Assembly: GCF_963678635.1 (NCBI RefSeq)
Contig: NC_087070.1
Location: forward strand, 53,732,617 to 53,796,616
Source: Symsagittifera roscoffensis
Lineage: Eukaryota > Xenacoelomorpha > Acoela > Convolutidae
Direction: 5' to 3'
Length of the DNA: 64,000 nt
Shown: piece after piece, positions 50,001 to 57,442 of the stretch
Numbering within the stretch: position 1 is the first letter of the stretch
Layout: each line of letters starts with the position of its first letter
Translations under genes and position numbers: made by a program
The notes under the pieces: model-generated
What the model was told of the DNA's origin: nothing
What the model saw: the letters and a program-made list of their open reading frames with translations, nothing else
Databases searched by the model: none

Positions 50001-51478
50001 AGATAAACGTGAAGAGAGGTTCAACGAACGGACAGACATGGGAAGTAGATGTCGGCAAAGAATGGATCTCGAAGGCACACCAGGCCACAGGCAAGCGAGT
50101 GACAAGTGATCCATTGGAAAGGAACAAGACGAGGAACACCTCCCGGACGTGGTGGGTGGCCCTTGAAACATTGAAAGAAATGGAGGACTGCTGGAAGAAG
50201 TTGGACAGTGGAGTAGCTCGCAAGCGACGCAATTGGGCCACCCAGCAAAAGGCCGAGGTTAATAGAATAGAAATGGCAAATCATCTGAAGAGGTCCTGGC
50301 AGAGTTTGTTGAAGGATCATTTTGAAGAAGCAATGAGGACACCCTCATCAGCACCACCATTAATGGCGAATCCCTTCGTTAGAACTGCAGGACAATTAAT
50401 GTTCACCTGGAGTCTGGTGGGGATAGAGTTGGAAACACTGACCTCGTATGACAGGCTGAAGTTGGGAAGCAAGAAGCTAGATGTGTATCAGGCACTGATG
50501 CAACACGTAGCCAGGGACAACTCAGGCTTGAGCCTGGCCAGAAGAAAGGATGCCACGTGTTTCTTGAGATGGATAATGTCGATGATGTCTGATAGCACCA
50601 TCCTGGCATGCCAACAGAGAGCAAGCGTAAGCAAAACCATGGAAAAAAGAGTCTCAACGGTCATCTTGAACGTGTATCAGAGCACAGGAATAGAAAAGGA
50701 AGAGGGTTCCAGACTATCCCTAGAGAACCATAGGAAGCTAGACGAGGTACGGAGGTTTTATAATAAGAAGTTCGAAGAAGAACATGATGTTCACCGTAAC
50801 CTGGCCTCGTCAGAGCAGTACTCGAGAATCAGCGAGAAGGGGGAATACCAATATGTGTCTGGAGTGATGGGAATGGCCTACAACCCCTTCTTAGACTCGG
50901 AAGCTGGAGGCGCCCACAGGAACCATGAGGTAGCGGAGCTACTGAAGTTTTGGACAGAAAGAATAATGGAAATAGAAATGGTAGAGAAAGAAGGGCCGAG
51001 CCTGGGCCTGATTCTTGAGAAAACATCAGAGGTGGTAAGCATACCGCGTTCGAACAAGAGAGTTGAAGTGAACATGGGCGATGGAAATGGCTTGTTAATC
51101 ACGAACTTGGGAGTGGTATGGAAGCTATTAAGACCCTCCTGGTGTCCACATCCCCACGCGAGTCTGATCGAGGAAACCACCGAGCGAGTGAGGTTAGCAC
51201 CAACGGAAGATGAAGATCTGGCAAAGTTGAGTGTGCTGCATAAGCTAATTTCACCTCAGATGCAAGAGCCAAGCGAAAAGACTAGTAATCCCGGGTCAGC
51301 AAAGAAATTGGAGCCGGGTAGCTGTCTGGATTCGACGTGTGGAAACGGAGAGCACACCTGCGATGGACGGTCATGCGTTAGAATACTGTCATTTCAAAAA
51401 GAAGACCTGGTCACTTGGTTCGAAGACATAACAGAAAGGGAGAAAAGTGAAGTGCAAATAGTAGCGGAGAATGTGTAG
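44030..51478 (+). CDS. Giant 2,482-residue ORF with coiled coil and SGNH hydrolase domain
   Basis: Uninterrupted despite its size, which suggests recent selection. Residues 1-110 are helical; 147-233 form a charged coiled coil with RDQ repeats (LDRDQAKLDREKVQLERDQA). Residues about 405-590 are an SGNH/GDSL hydrolase: VGDSLVR (Ser417), VGTNDVS (Gly464, Asn466) and DGIHFD (Asp560, His563), a full triad and oxyanion hole. Residues about 830-1060 repeat the pattern in degenerate form (IVAGSDF, LPGAEL, LFAGMNNH) without the catalytic Ser-Asp-His. Residues about 1190-1227 are hydrophobic (TTATIFGAFVQEILGMPISL), a possible membrane segment. The rest is unknown, with an acidic Ser/Glu region near 1650-1720, Lys/Arg-rich stretches and a Cys cluster near the end (CLDSTCGNGEHTCDGRSC). 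No signal peptide or envelope features are seen, so it is not an obvious env. It follows the macrodomain frame by 519 bp and overlaps the next ORF by 8 bp. Confidence 0.85.
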   Translation: MADRLWKSVPAALKKPTLDELYRRLRDLDYTQIDERMAVMLNAILQLEDQGECRESATEAVLMIGYTTEGISNQEQTRWLSWNVDGGVRGFDLARNPGLNNNTEYGAGEFPLPTRPTVRSTSQSSSRVPSMSRTQQTTEAYPDLGVLKKELEKTQKERNKANLDRDQAKLDREKVQLERDQAVNERDQALRLLEMQKAEHQQELRVRENAANRDQLRSELDIIEQRQRELDAQKGARPKERVVTSSRPESRMEVDEAPRARARFNLDREAREHMSEGLEVWIPNDATSSLRSLETQPIRPLMDVELPGYTPTSTSSDSQVSGGSSRLRELGERLRQKSRESSARPELPPTWREQPVRSVVILSYKKNTEGRYHRHNRLDWSTEQKARRDCFHDAAWVQYLAPPRVPEGAVHLIVGDSLVRVLTRIRSHWQTGILSFAGAATPQMLATLDMLGMTKVYTVTLMVGTNDVSRGEARKITRLHDKVSCLLEELRIQMDPILLTICTVPYNMMFDQHALEMNEKVRNLNKVIRDIHRKSVLPFRLLDVAERMEKEGFPEDTSNDGIHFDRPRGAEWLNDVFQEHINALEADLLETAQFTLGPPPNPPFLASRALSGRLGPRVDTRDSSRSSQTRLQSATPMESEEVTSSTPPSSAISSVVVAESKRENKSMETARLRYPEKVKELDLESLECRQELAETLGIERVSHEDLNRHHCVDWLKAHEAHFSRAKLMETTDLTGIPTKAIMGPINYRPLKLLGSPGLIAEPPKHRTSIARIRLATPAQLKVVDKLLNPGGTGLPDAAYEGSKLAEDPRYGTPCGSTQLAKTLAVYDRADPAAARVVIVAGSDFEGTSPKLFWPETLIYSLPGAELNQMLTLVVAIKSEMPCEPELLLFAGMNNHLHAMGLLEQLKGDEIPTSRKIWEAIQALFAAMNEVQENVVSRFGSRTKVVFTTSPGYANMPPALQLVYAVLILIAEGNEWRILMAAPNRELEPSNLRLRKSELAAAWADISHALRGFYGLADILIVLDEVLLLEISNFARQLKFSPVIGEDHPAMSKLTASLWFRSMDVKITNSTSRSRGPSNERRNVAETEKQLESMKYRLTQENGWWPFLTPRLENATNKTREEAPLLVKQVWSFLEKQLELAEVRDMTVARFVSAANEVTIGGFWREHAKGELKTRRDYEILKFLSPCWEKEFLAGIFGTTATIFGAFVQEILGMPISLLLALYLVYPRYLFNMGPAYMFSRGVETLRVDGYLALVLLTHGELVSFHQLMEYGEPLSMGRVHTSIETSSYKCAAGLKTLLVQYLMMQNRHMTGEDENPTSREEWKKTNRGMPLLTDLCLAMRSDPMGIIRGLEEVVTCIYGPAVTYAFPDPLVTTYRHSVTHLSLISILDGTALNWCQQEVLRGRMSNTVLFGKVKDAELIVYNFRGQMQCRMGGKREGPIEMYPKFWNLNPLTAHGREILRIPAWKECFALSKRELETIMEKEILPATMPEFPIVRRMTLGMNSPLVVPSIMARMTTEEMQKDFTDGWDPLFIGYTAAVYFHTSETKVNSWTTQAKKSRGSQPPGYEVRKVLRTLEKEGLENMLPIWDDGRMIVMEGHVALVDDMKFATRKYKAPYGLEQVEMRQEGTELDAAGQLHVALTEYKKLDPTTPSPLSVDTPGDKRSGPVEDRFKKILERRRHESEEESMDETLSEAGEDMEVGNTPEPGPSGEELITQELLKDLSEENWVDTATPPLIPSPRKDLELPLASETFNMGMILLSSEEREKNTFEGNRDIFLGSLKDDAWQEFLEEFNQEVGSETTLDKFKEELWDTVVRFGEPLLIGTGLDEKARKELLSKLVELRNSRSKTREEKCEDSSTRRQKTVDKMVDDIKRDKVGTSNMIKSTNILKARAGGRQELEGVDGEVESVMVATTPSSRDVKTRKRKREVEGLGSPSVDAVSEGNLRETAPMVLARCKTAAYKSSSELRRPLEVEREIEVSTSSTSEEDFKPQKINVKRGSTNGQTWEVDVGKEWISKAHQATGKRVTSDPLERNKTRNTSRTWWVALETLKEMEDCWKKLDSGVARKRRNWATQQKAEVNRIEMANHLKRSWQSLLKDHFEEAMRTPSSAPPLMANPFVRTAGQLMFTWSLVGIELETLTSYDRLKLGSKKLDVYQALMQHVARDNSGLSLARRKDATCFLRWIMSMMSDSTILACQQRASVSKTMEKRVSTVILNVYQSTGIEKEEGSRLSLENHRKLDEVRRFYNKKFEEEHDVHRNLASSEQYSRISEKGEYQYVSGVMGMAYNPFLDSEAGGAHRNHEVAELLKFWTERIMEIEMVEKEGPSLGLILEKTSEVVSIPRSNKRVEVNMGDGNGLLITNLGVVWKLLRPSWCPHPHASLIEETTERVRLAPTEDEDLAKLSVLHKLISPQMQEPSEKTSNPGSAKKLEPGSCLDSTCGNGEHTCDGRSCVRILSFQKEDLVTWFEDITEREKSEVQIVAENV

Positions 51479-52103
51479 TCTGCAGTCACTGGAAAGACTA
51501 GAATCTGAACATCATTTAGTGACGGCGTTGAGCGTAGAATCATGGCCCGGGGTGTTGCAGGTGACTCAAAAACACATCCGGAGCTGGAAGGTTGGTCTCG
51601 AGGCGGAAATGGGATTTCCCATGAGCGAAGCTTATGGCTTGCCATTGAACGCGAAATCGCTGATAGGGTCAATGATGGCCAACTTGTGCGGAAGTCACTA
51701 CCCACTGCACATGGTGATGGTGGAAGCATCCAGCCAGAGAGTACTGGTGGACAAGGCCTTCTCAGTGCCCAAGTGCGTGAGGTTGGCTCGGATATCGCAT
51801 CACTCGCACAAGTTGTTGAGAAAAATCAGAGGGACAGTACCAAAAGAATTGAGAGATGACTTGAGTGAAATCTGGGGAGAAGAACTTGTGAAGTTGGAGA
51901 GAGAGAACACAAGCGATCACGAGAGACAAAACGTGATCGGAAAACCTGTGGGAAGTGCTCCAAACCTGGAAGATAACGACACGATGCATGAGAAAATGAT
52001 GGAGCTTGAGCCTCTCTTGGAAGCCTCGGGGGAGCGTAACCTCAGGAGCATTGAAATCGCCCATGGAGAATGCCCATGCCACTGTTTAGCGCAAACGGTG
52101 TGA
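51471..52103 (+). CDS. Small ORF after the giant ORF, unknown function
   Basis: 210 codons starting at an ATG inside the last codons of the giant ORF (ATGTGTAG holds both start and stop, 8-bp overlap), a layout suited to termination-reinitiation. Helical and charged sequence with LLRKIRGTVPKELRDDLSEI and a Cys/His-rich end (GECPCHC). The stop at 52101 is TGA, and the same frame continues with HPDHKNLC, so the Cys/His cluster seems to span the stop, as if this and the next ORF were once one protein of about 460 residues. No family recognised. Confidence 0.6.
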   Translation: MCSLQSLERLESEHHLVTALSVESWPGVLQVTQKHIRSWKVGLEAEMGFPMSEAYGLPLNAKSLIGSMMANLCGSHYPLHMVMVEASSQRVLVDKAFSVPKCVRLARISHHSHKLLRKIRGTVPKELRDDLSEIWGEELVKLERENTSDHERQNVIGKPVGSAPNLEDNDTMHEKMMELEPLLEASGERNLRSIEIAHGECPCHCLAQTV

Positions 52104-52859
52104 CATCCAGATCACAAGAACCTTTGCCTGGTGTGGGATATGGAAGAAATCCGGTCGATCGGACTACCGGATCACCGACAGAAGGTGACGATCTTGGTAG
52201 TGAGTACGATGTTGGCTCTGAGATGGATAGAAGAGAATATAACGAAGTATCGGGAAGCGGGGACGCCAACGGCTGAGTCAATATACGCGATAGACTACAG
52301 TAGGAGACTCGAGTTGTTTGAGACTGCGTGCAAGGTATTCGCCATACCAACGGAAGTCAGACATGTCTGGAGCCGTTTGAGGTACTTCCCATGGTTTCGG
52401 GCGACGCTGACGTCCTGGTTGTACATGACAACGAAAGATCACATGAGAAAACATCGAAAGGAGTATCGACAGTTCCAGGCCGAGATTGGGCCGGAAGCTT
52501 TCAAGAGACCCCTGTTAACCCATCGTAATGCAATCACGACAGGATGGAAGAGAGTGGGTAAAATGTCTAGAGACAATACCAAGGCGAGGGAATCGATACT
52601 AGAGGAGGACCTGGCGAAGAACGTGAGCTTGAGCCTGCACAACTCCTTTTGTTTGAACCGGGAATCTAGGGTGAAGGCACTACCCAACCAAGCAAAGAGG
52701 TTGCAAGAGCAAAGAGAATGGATGCGATCCTACGAGCAGCTGAAGGCTTGGGAGGAGATTGTGATTAGCTCCGATGATGAAGAGGAACTGTTGAGACAGT
52801 TTGCCGTATCTAGTACTTCAGGGTGCAGTACCTCCAAGGCGAAGAGTGCGAGATGAGCA
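52104..52859 (+). CDS. Last ORF of the giant element, with SUMO-interaction-like motif
   Basis: Same frame as the preceding ORF, separated only by a TGA. First Met at 52131 gives 241 residues; the stop is TGA at 52857. Mostly helical and basic (KDHMRKHRKEYRQFQAEI). Near the C-terminus IVISSDDEEE (residues 210-219 from that Met) is a textbook hydrophobic-Ser-acidic SUMO-interaction motif. No enzyme domain recognised. It lies about 430 bp before the 3' LTR. Confidence 0.6.
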
Positions 52860-52885
52860 GGTGGCTCGAATGGATCTTGAGTCTT

Positions 52886-52901
52886 GAGAGGGAAAGGGGG
52901 G
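52886..52901 (+). promoter_or_regulatory. Purine run resembling a polypurine tract
   Basis: GAGAGGGAAAGGGGGG, 16 purines, is the best polypurine-tract candidate near the 3' end but sits 384 bp upstream of the 3' LTR rather than abutting it. Directly before the LTR only TCCGGGGAGTA is found. Confidence 0.4.
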
Positions 52902-53285
52902 CTTGAGCGTGGATCCGGGTGAAACTTGGATTCACGAAAAAGAAGTTTTAACAAAGCAAATATTGTTATTAATATACTATATTTATTATATAAATCAAAA
53001 TGCTGCATGACAATTTCCTGATTGAATAGGACAAAAGAAATTTTAAATGATTGGCTTGGAAAGCAAGAATTCAAGGGTGCAGGTGTGTGCAGATTTTGAT
53101 TGCTGTTTAGCGATAGTGTGAAAATTTTACATGGCTGTGAATTTTGTGGTGTAGATAAGCTTAAGTCTGCTGCAAACTTCTGTAAATGACCACTGGCACT
53201 GTATCTTGAGTAACACTCGGTTTTCTGGGACTCACTGGCAGAAGACAGCACGCGATGAGGACATCGATCTCGAGTCCGGGGAGTA

Positions 53286-54190
53286 TGTGCCAGTCGGTCA
53301 TATTCGGAAGTTTGACCTTGAGAGAAGCAAAAAACACTTGATTTTGGAGTGAAATTTAGTTTTTCAAAATTTCGAATGGAACCTGTCATGCACGATTTTC
53401 TCGCGATAACTGAAAATCAGAAAAAAGAAGTCAGAACGATCGAGTGACAATCGCGGGAAAGTTGCTAGAAAAATCAGTGGGAAATTGCTATTCGCAATTT
53501 CAGTAGCAATAATAATCGAGAGTAGAGCTGTCCCATCTGAAACAGAGACGAGCGCATTCCCACGAACTGGATTGTTGTGACTGGAGTACTATTTTTAACT
53601 GGACCAGAGTGAACCTTAGGTGGAAAGGTGGACAGCTAGAGTGTCCCAATGGTTCACGAGAACTCACAGTCTAGAGTAAAAAACTTGTTTTGTTATTGAA
53701 ACTGACTAACATTAAACTCATCTTAGTTACTTTATTGATTCTTGAGTTGCTTACCGACTTATTTACTTCCTGGTTCTTGAGAGTGCTACAATGTGAGTAC
53801 TAATTTAAATTTCTAGAGTGTGTTTTATAATTGTTATGTTGAGGTAAGGCGAGTTTTAGGTTGATGCATCTGAAATGGATCAAAGTTCCACTGTCTAATG
53901 AAAATAAACTTAACGGATTGTTCTAACCCGGTTTTTAACGGCGTTCATGTATTTTGGGTATCTAGAGACCTAAGTATGAGGACGTTTCTAATTCTAGAGT
54001 GGGGGGATATTTTAGTAGTAGCCTTTAAGCTGTAACGGGTCGTAGTCTCATGTCACAAACGAACCGAACTGGCTCCGACCGTTCTTGAGGTAGAAAAACA
54101 CAAGAGATGGTGTCCCTGACCCTTGAGCCAGTGGTTATAGGGCCTATTTTTCTTAAGCCTCATGTGTGACTGCAGTAGACGAATGTTACA
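53286..54190 (+). repeat. 3' long terminal repeat
   Basis: 905 bp, 99.3% identical to the 5' LTR by direct comparison (six substitutions, no gaps). One of the two overlapping AATAAA motifs is lost (AATGAAAATAAA), the second remains. Confidence 0.95.
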
Positions 54191-55059
54191 TTTAAAATTA
54201 ATTACGCTGGATTATGAATCCCATTAATGAATTCGATGATTTTGTTTCATTTTTTTCTAAAATGAAAAGTGCAGTTGTGCTCTGTAGACTATTTAAGAGT
54301 TTCGTTTACGAATATCTGAAACCCAGTAGATTTTGAGGATTGACCATTTTAGTTAGAAAAAACTTCAAGCAAAAACTTTTTTATCGTTCAAATTTTGAAA
54401 TCAAAAGCTTTGTTGGTTTCCCCTGTATTTTTACAGTTGCATTCACATCGGTGTTTTTTCATAGAGTTTATGTATAAGGAGAATGCGTTAAAATTGTAAA
54501 TTCAAACAAACGTTTTTGCACATTTTTGTGCATATTTAGGTTTTAAAAATTCTAAACTATCTGTACAAAATGATCAAAGATCATAAAAAGTGTCATACTC
54601 ATCATTACTTCAAAATTTTTATGTATAAGCAGCTTTCATGTTAACTAATCTGTTTGAAGAAACGGAGGTGCGTTACGCGCTAGTTTTTTTTAAAACCTGA
54701 GTCGCTTAAATTTGTGCTCGTTTTTTTTCGGCGAGAAGTTGAATAGCTTGCAATTTTCCGCTTCCGTATAGCATCTGGTCTTTGCTAGTAGACGAAATGA
54801 AATTTTACTCAGTCGGTGAGAAGAATGCATCATGAATCAGTGCTCCGCTGTTTAAATTGCGTTGTCTGCTAATTATTTTTTGCGGTCCTGGTCCCATCCC
54901 ATAGACAGCCCACTCTTTTTGTTTATCATACCTTATTGTTCGGACCACTGAAGAATGCAGTTTGAAAAAGCCAAAGCAAAAAAGACAAAAATATTTGGTT
55001 CAATTTTTTTTCGATAATTTTTTTGGCGATAAATGTTGCCAAAAATGCGTAGGTTACAC
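54191..55059. other. AT-rich DNA right of the giant element, no gene recognised
   Basis: No domain, exon or repeat with partners in the window is seen. Composition drops sharply in G+C relative to the element. Confidence 0.4.
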
Positions 55060-56336
55060 TTGCCATCGCGAATATACTAATTTTCAAGGCTTTCGTTCAG
55101 ATCAGCTCATAGCCGAACGAACAAAAAACATCACAATTTGCAAAAAAAATTTTGTTTTGTCTCTAGTCCGAACTTCCTGTGCTACTTGTTTAGCAACCTG
55201 TTATCCTTGTTTACTTTTTTTTTTACAATAATCAAGCCTTTTTCAGCAATTTTGTCAAGTGTCAATGAACGCAGTGAAGACACTCATAAAGATTGTGTCG
55301 ATGATTTTTTTTCAGGTAATTACAATTTCATCACAATTTGCAAAAAAAAATTTTGTTTTGTCTCTAGTCCGAACTTCCTATGCTACTTGTTTAGCAACCT
55401 GTTATCCTTGTTTACTTTTTTTTTTACAATAATCAAGCCTTTTTCAGCAATTTTGTCAAGTGTCAATGAACGCAGTGAAGACACTCATAAAGATTGTGTC
55501 GATGATTTTTTTTCAGGTAATTACAATTTCATCACAATTTGCCAAAAAAAAAACAATTTTTTGTTTTGTCTCTAGTCCGAACTTCCTGTGCTACTTGTTT
55601 AGCAACCTGTTATCCTTGTTTACTTTTTTTTTACAATAATCAAGCCTTTTTCAGCAATTTTGTCAAGTGTCAATGAACGCAGTGAAGACACTCATAAAGA
55701 TTGTGTCGATGATTTTTTTTCAGGTAATTATTGTATACGCTCAAGTTGAATTTTTCGGGATTTCAATTTTGAAGTCCAATTCAAAGTCATTATGTAAAAA
55801 GCGGAGAATTTTCGCTCTCCAATTACGAAAGCGGAAATGGCACAAGAAAACTTAAACGACTTCTAGTTTTGAAAGTAGATTTTCTTTATTCAGATTTTCC
55901 TGCGGAAAAAAGTAGCCACTCAGATTGGTTTAATTTTTATCAAAAAAGCCTCGATAATTACCCTTTCGTAATTGGAAAGCGAAAATTCCCCGCTTTTTAC
56001 ATAATGACTTTGAATTGGACTTCAAAATTGAAATCTCGAAAAATTCAACTTGAGCGTATACAATAATTACCTGAAAAAAAAATCATCGACACAATCTTTA
56101 TGAGTGTCTTCACTGCGTTCATTGACACTTGACAAAATTGCTGAAAAAGGCTTGATTATTGTAAAAAAAAGTAAACAAGGATAGCAGGTTGCTAAACAAG
56201 TAGCACAGGAAGTTTGAACTACATAAACAAAACAAAAAATTGTTATTGTTTGTTGCAAATTGTGATGTTTTTTGTTCGTTCGGCTATGAGCTGATCTAAA
56301 CAAAAGCCTTGAAAGTTTGTATATTCGCGATGGCAA
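55060..56336. mobile_element. Foldback element with long inverted arms and triplicated left arm
   Basis: The left end (TTGCCATCGCGAATATAC at 55060) is the inverted complement of the right end (56319-56336), and the arms stay complementary inward to CAATTACGAAAG (about 55831) and CTTTCGTAATTG (from 55963), leaving a 131-bp unpaired centre. The right arm is about 374 bp. The left arm is about 772 bp because a block of about 200 bp is present three times (starting near 55132, 55332 and 55533). Each block carries GCTACTTGTTTAGCAACCTG and GAACGCAGTGAAGACACTC. The element has no coding capacity; ORFs across it are the repeated block read three times. No clear target duplication is visible. Confidence 0.88.
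55132..55731 (+). repeat. Three tandem copies of a 200-bp block in the foldback left arm
   Basis: Period 200-201 bp, measured from TCACAATTTG ending at 55140, 55340 and 55541. Copies differ mainly in A/T run length. The single matching copy in the right arm is at about 56066-56270, inverted. Confidence 0.92.
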
Positions 56337-56568
56337 TCGGGTGCTTGACTTTTTTCCCCGTAAACAACTTTGTCCACAGGACTCACTTCTGGACTTTTCC
56401 ACTTCTTCGTCCTCTTTGCAAATCCTACTCCTCTCGTATGCAAATATTGAGCATGGTTGAGTTGTTGTTTAAAATATCCGTTCTTTCCAACAAAGTTTGC
56501 TTTTCATTTTGGTAGCGATTTTTCCAACTCGATTTGTTAAAATTTCATTTGTTTTTTTTTTGTCTTTT
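56337..56568. other. AT-rich spacer, no gene
   Basis: Nothing recognised between the foldback element and the satellite-like array. Confidence 0.4.
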
Positions 56569-57200
56569 TTTTCGACTTAATAGGCTTCGGCCTATTTTTA
56601 TATAAGCTTAGTGGCCTAATTTCGATCGATTAATTTTATGGGAACAATAATTTAAATGCTCACCTCTGGATCGCACATAAAGCTTAAAATCTTAATAGAA
56701 ATTATAGTTCAAGATTTTCATGACAACATTTTCGGTTCGATAAGTTTCGCCCTATGTTATCGGTTTAATGGCTGCAATATTTAAGCGAAAAAAGAGTTTG
56801 TGTGTGCGTGTCTGTGTTTTGAGGGTGAAGGGTACATAATAACTTCTTATTAGTCCTAAAAATTTTCGAATTTTATTGTGTTTCTTTTTTTTCGGCTTGA
56901 TATTTTTCGGCCTATATTACATCGGCTTATTCGCTTCACATTGCATCGTTTCACGAGCTGTGTATGGTTTATTGAGGATGAGGGGACTTAATAACTTCTT
57001 ATTAGTCTTAAAAAAACTTTCGGCTTTGCTTTTCATTTTTTGGCTAAATAGGTTTCGGCCAATATTATATCGGCATAGTGGCCGCATATTTTTTCATTTG
57101 ACGCGTGAATGAAGTTTGTGTGTTTGTTTGTTTGAGGATGTGGGGGACTTGATAACTTTTTAAACAATTTTGCGGCCTAAAGGGTTTCCGCCAAGGTATT
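56569..57200 (+). repeat. Degenerate tandem array, period about 155 bp
   Basis: Four degenerate units, each with a TTCGGCCTAT-type phrase, TATATCGGC.TAGTGGC, a GTTTGTGTGTG stretch, GAGGATGAGGGGACTT and ATAACTTCTTATTAG. The last phrase occurs at about 56838, 56991 and, altered, 57150. It looks like an old satellite or the internal repeat of an unknown element. Confidence 0.65.
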
Positions 57201-57442
57201 TCTAGCTTTGTTACTGCTTGATAGTTTTTCTTTCGATGCTAGCTTCACATTCTATTGTCTAGGCTCGTTTTCAAAACTAGCCTTATCGAAAGATGTAGTT
57301 TTTTTTTCGAAATTTTCGAGTTTATAATAATAAAAGTAATAATACAGAATTTAGAGAGTGTCAGGGGTTTTCACCCATTTCTCAGTTCATCTTCAGTTCA
57401 GTTTTATTTTACTGAGAGGATTGCAGTTTCCACATCTGCATA

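Larger units (their letters stand above)
31387..54190 (+). mobile_element. Giant (22.8-kb) Ty3/Gypsy LTR retrotransposon with macrodomain and SGNH cargo
   Basis: Bounded by two 905-bp LTRs (31387-32291 and 53286-54190) that start TGTGCC, end GTTACA and differ at six positions with no gaps, which places insertion in the recent past. Order on the plus strand: LTR, 2.4-kb leader with tandem repeats, gag, protease, RT, RNase H, integrase and macrodomain in one frame (34712-43510), 0.5-kb spacer, a 7.4-kb ORF (44030-51478), two small ORFs (51471-52856), about 430 bp untranslated and LTR. RT-RNase H-integrase order makes it Ty3/Gypsy. Known giants of this class are plant Ogre and planarian Burro elements; the cargo here is what sets this one apart. 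A decayed relative lies at 18206-19850 and a related solo LTR at 14101-15014. Confidence 0.95.

Noticed and set aside
44042-51000. Dozens of minus-strand ORFs across the giant ORF and pol
   Set aside because: Shadows of the plus-strand coding sequence in a GC-richer, stop-poor region; Ser/Leu-rich translations without motifs.
44030-51478. Giant ORF as an envelope glycoprotein
   Set aside because: No signal peptide, no cleavage-and-fusion-peptide arrangement, and the only hydrophobic stretch lies mid-protein; the SGNH domain argues against it.
55138-55575. 145-codon repetitive protein
   Set aside because: It is the 200-bp foldback block translated repeatedly; Phe/Leu-rich and only a reflection of the repeat.
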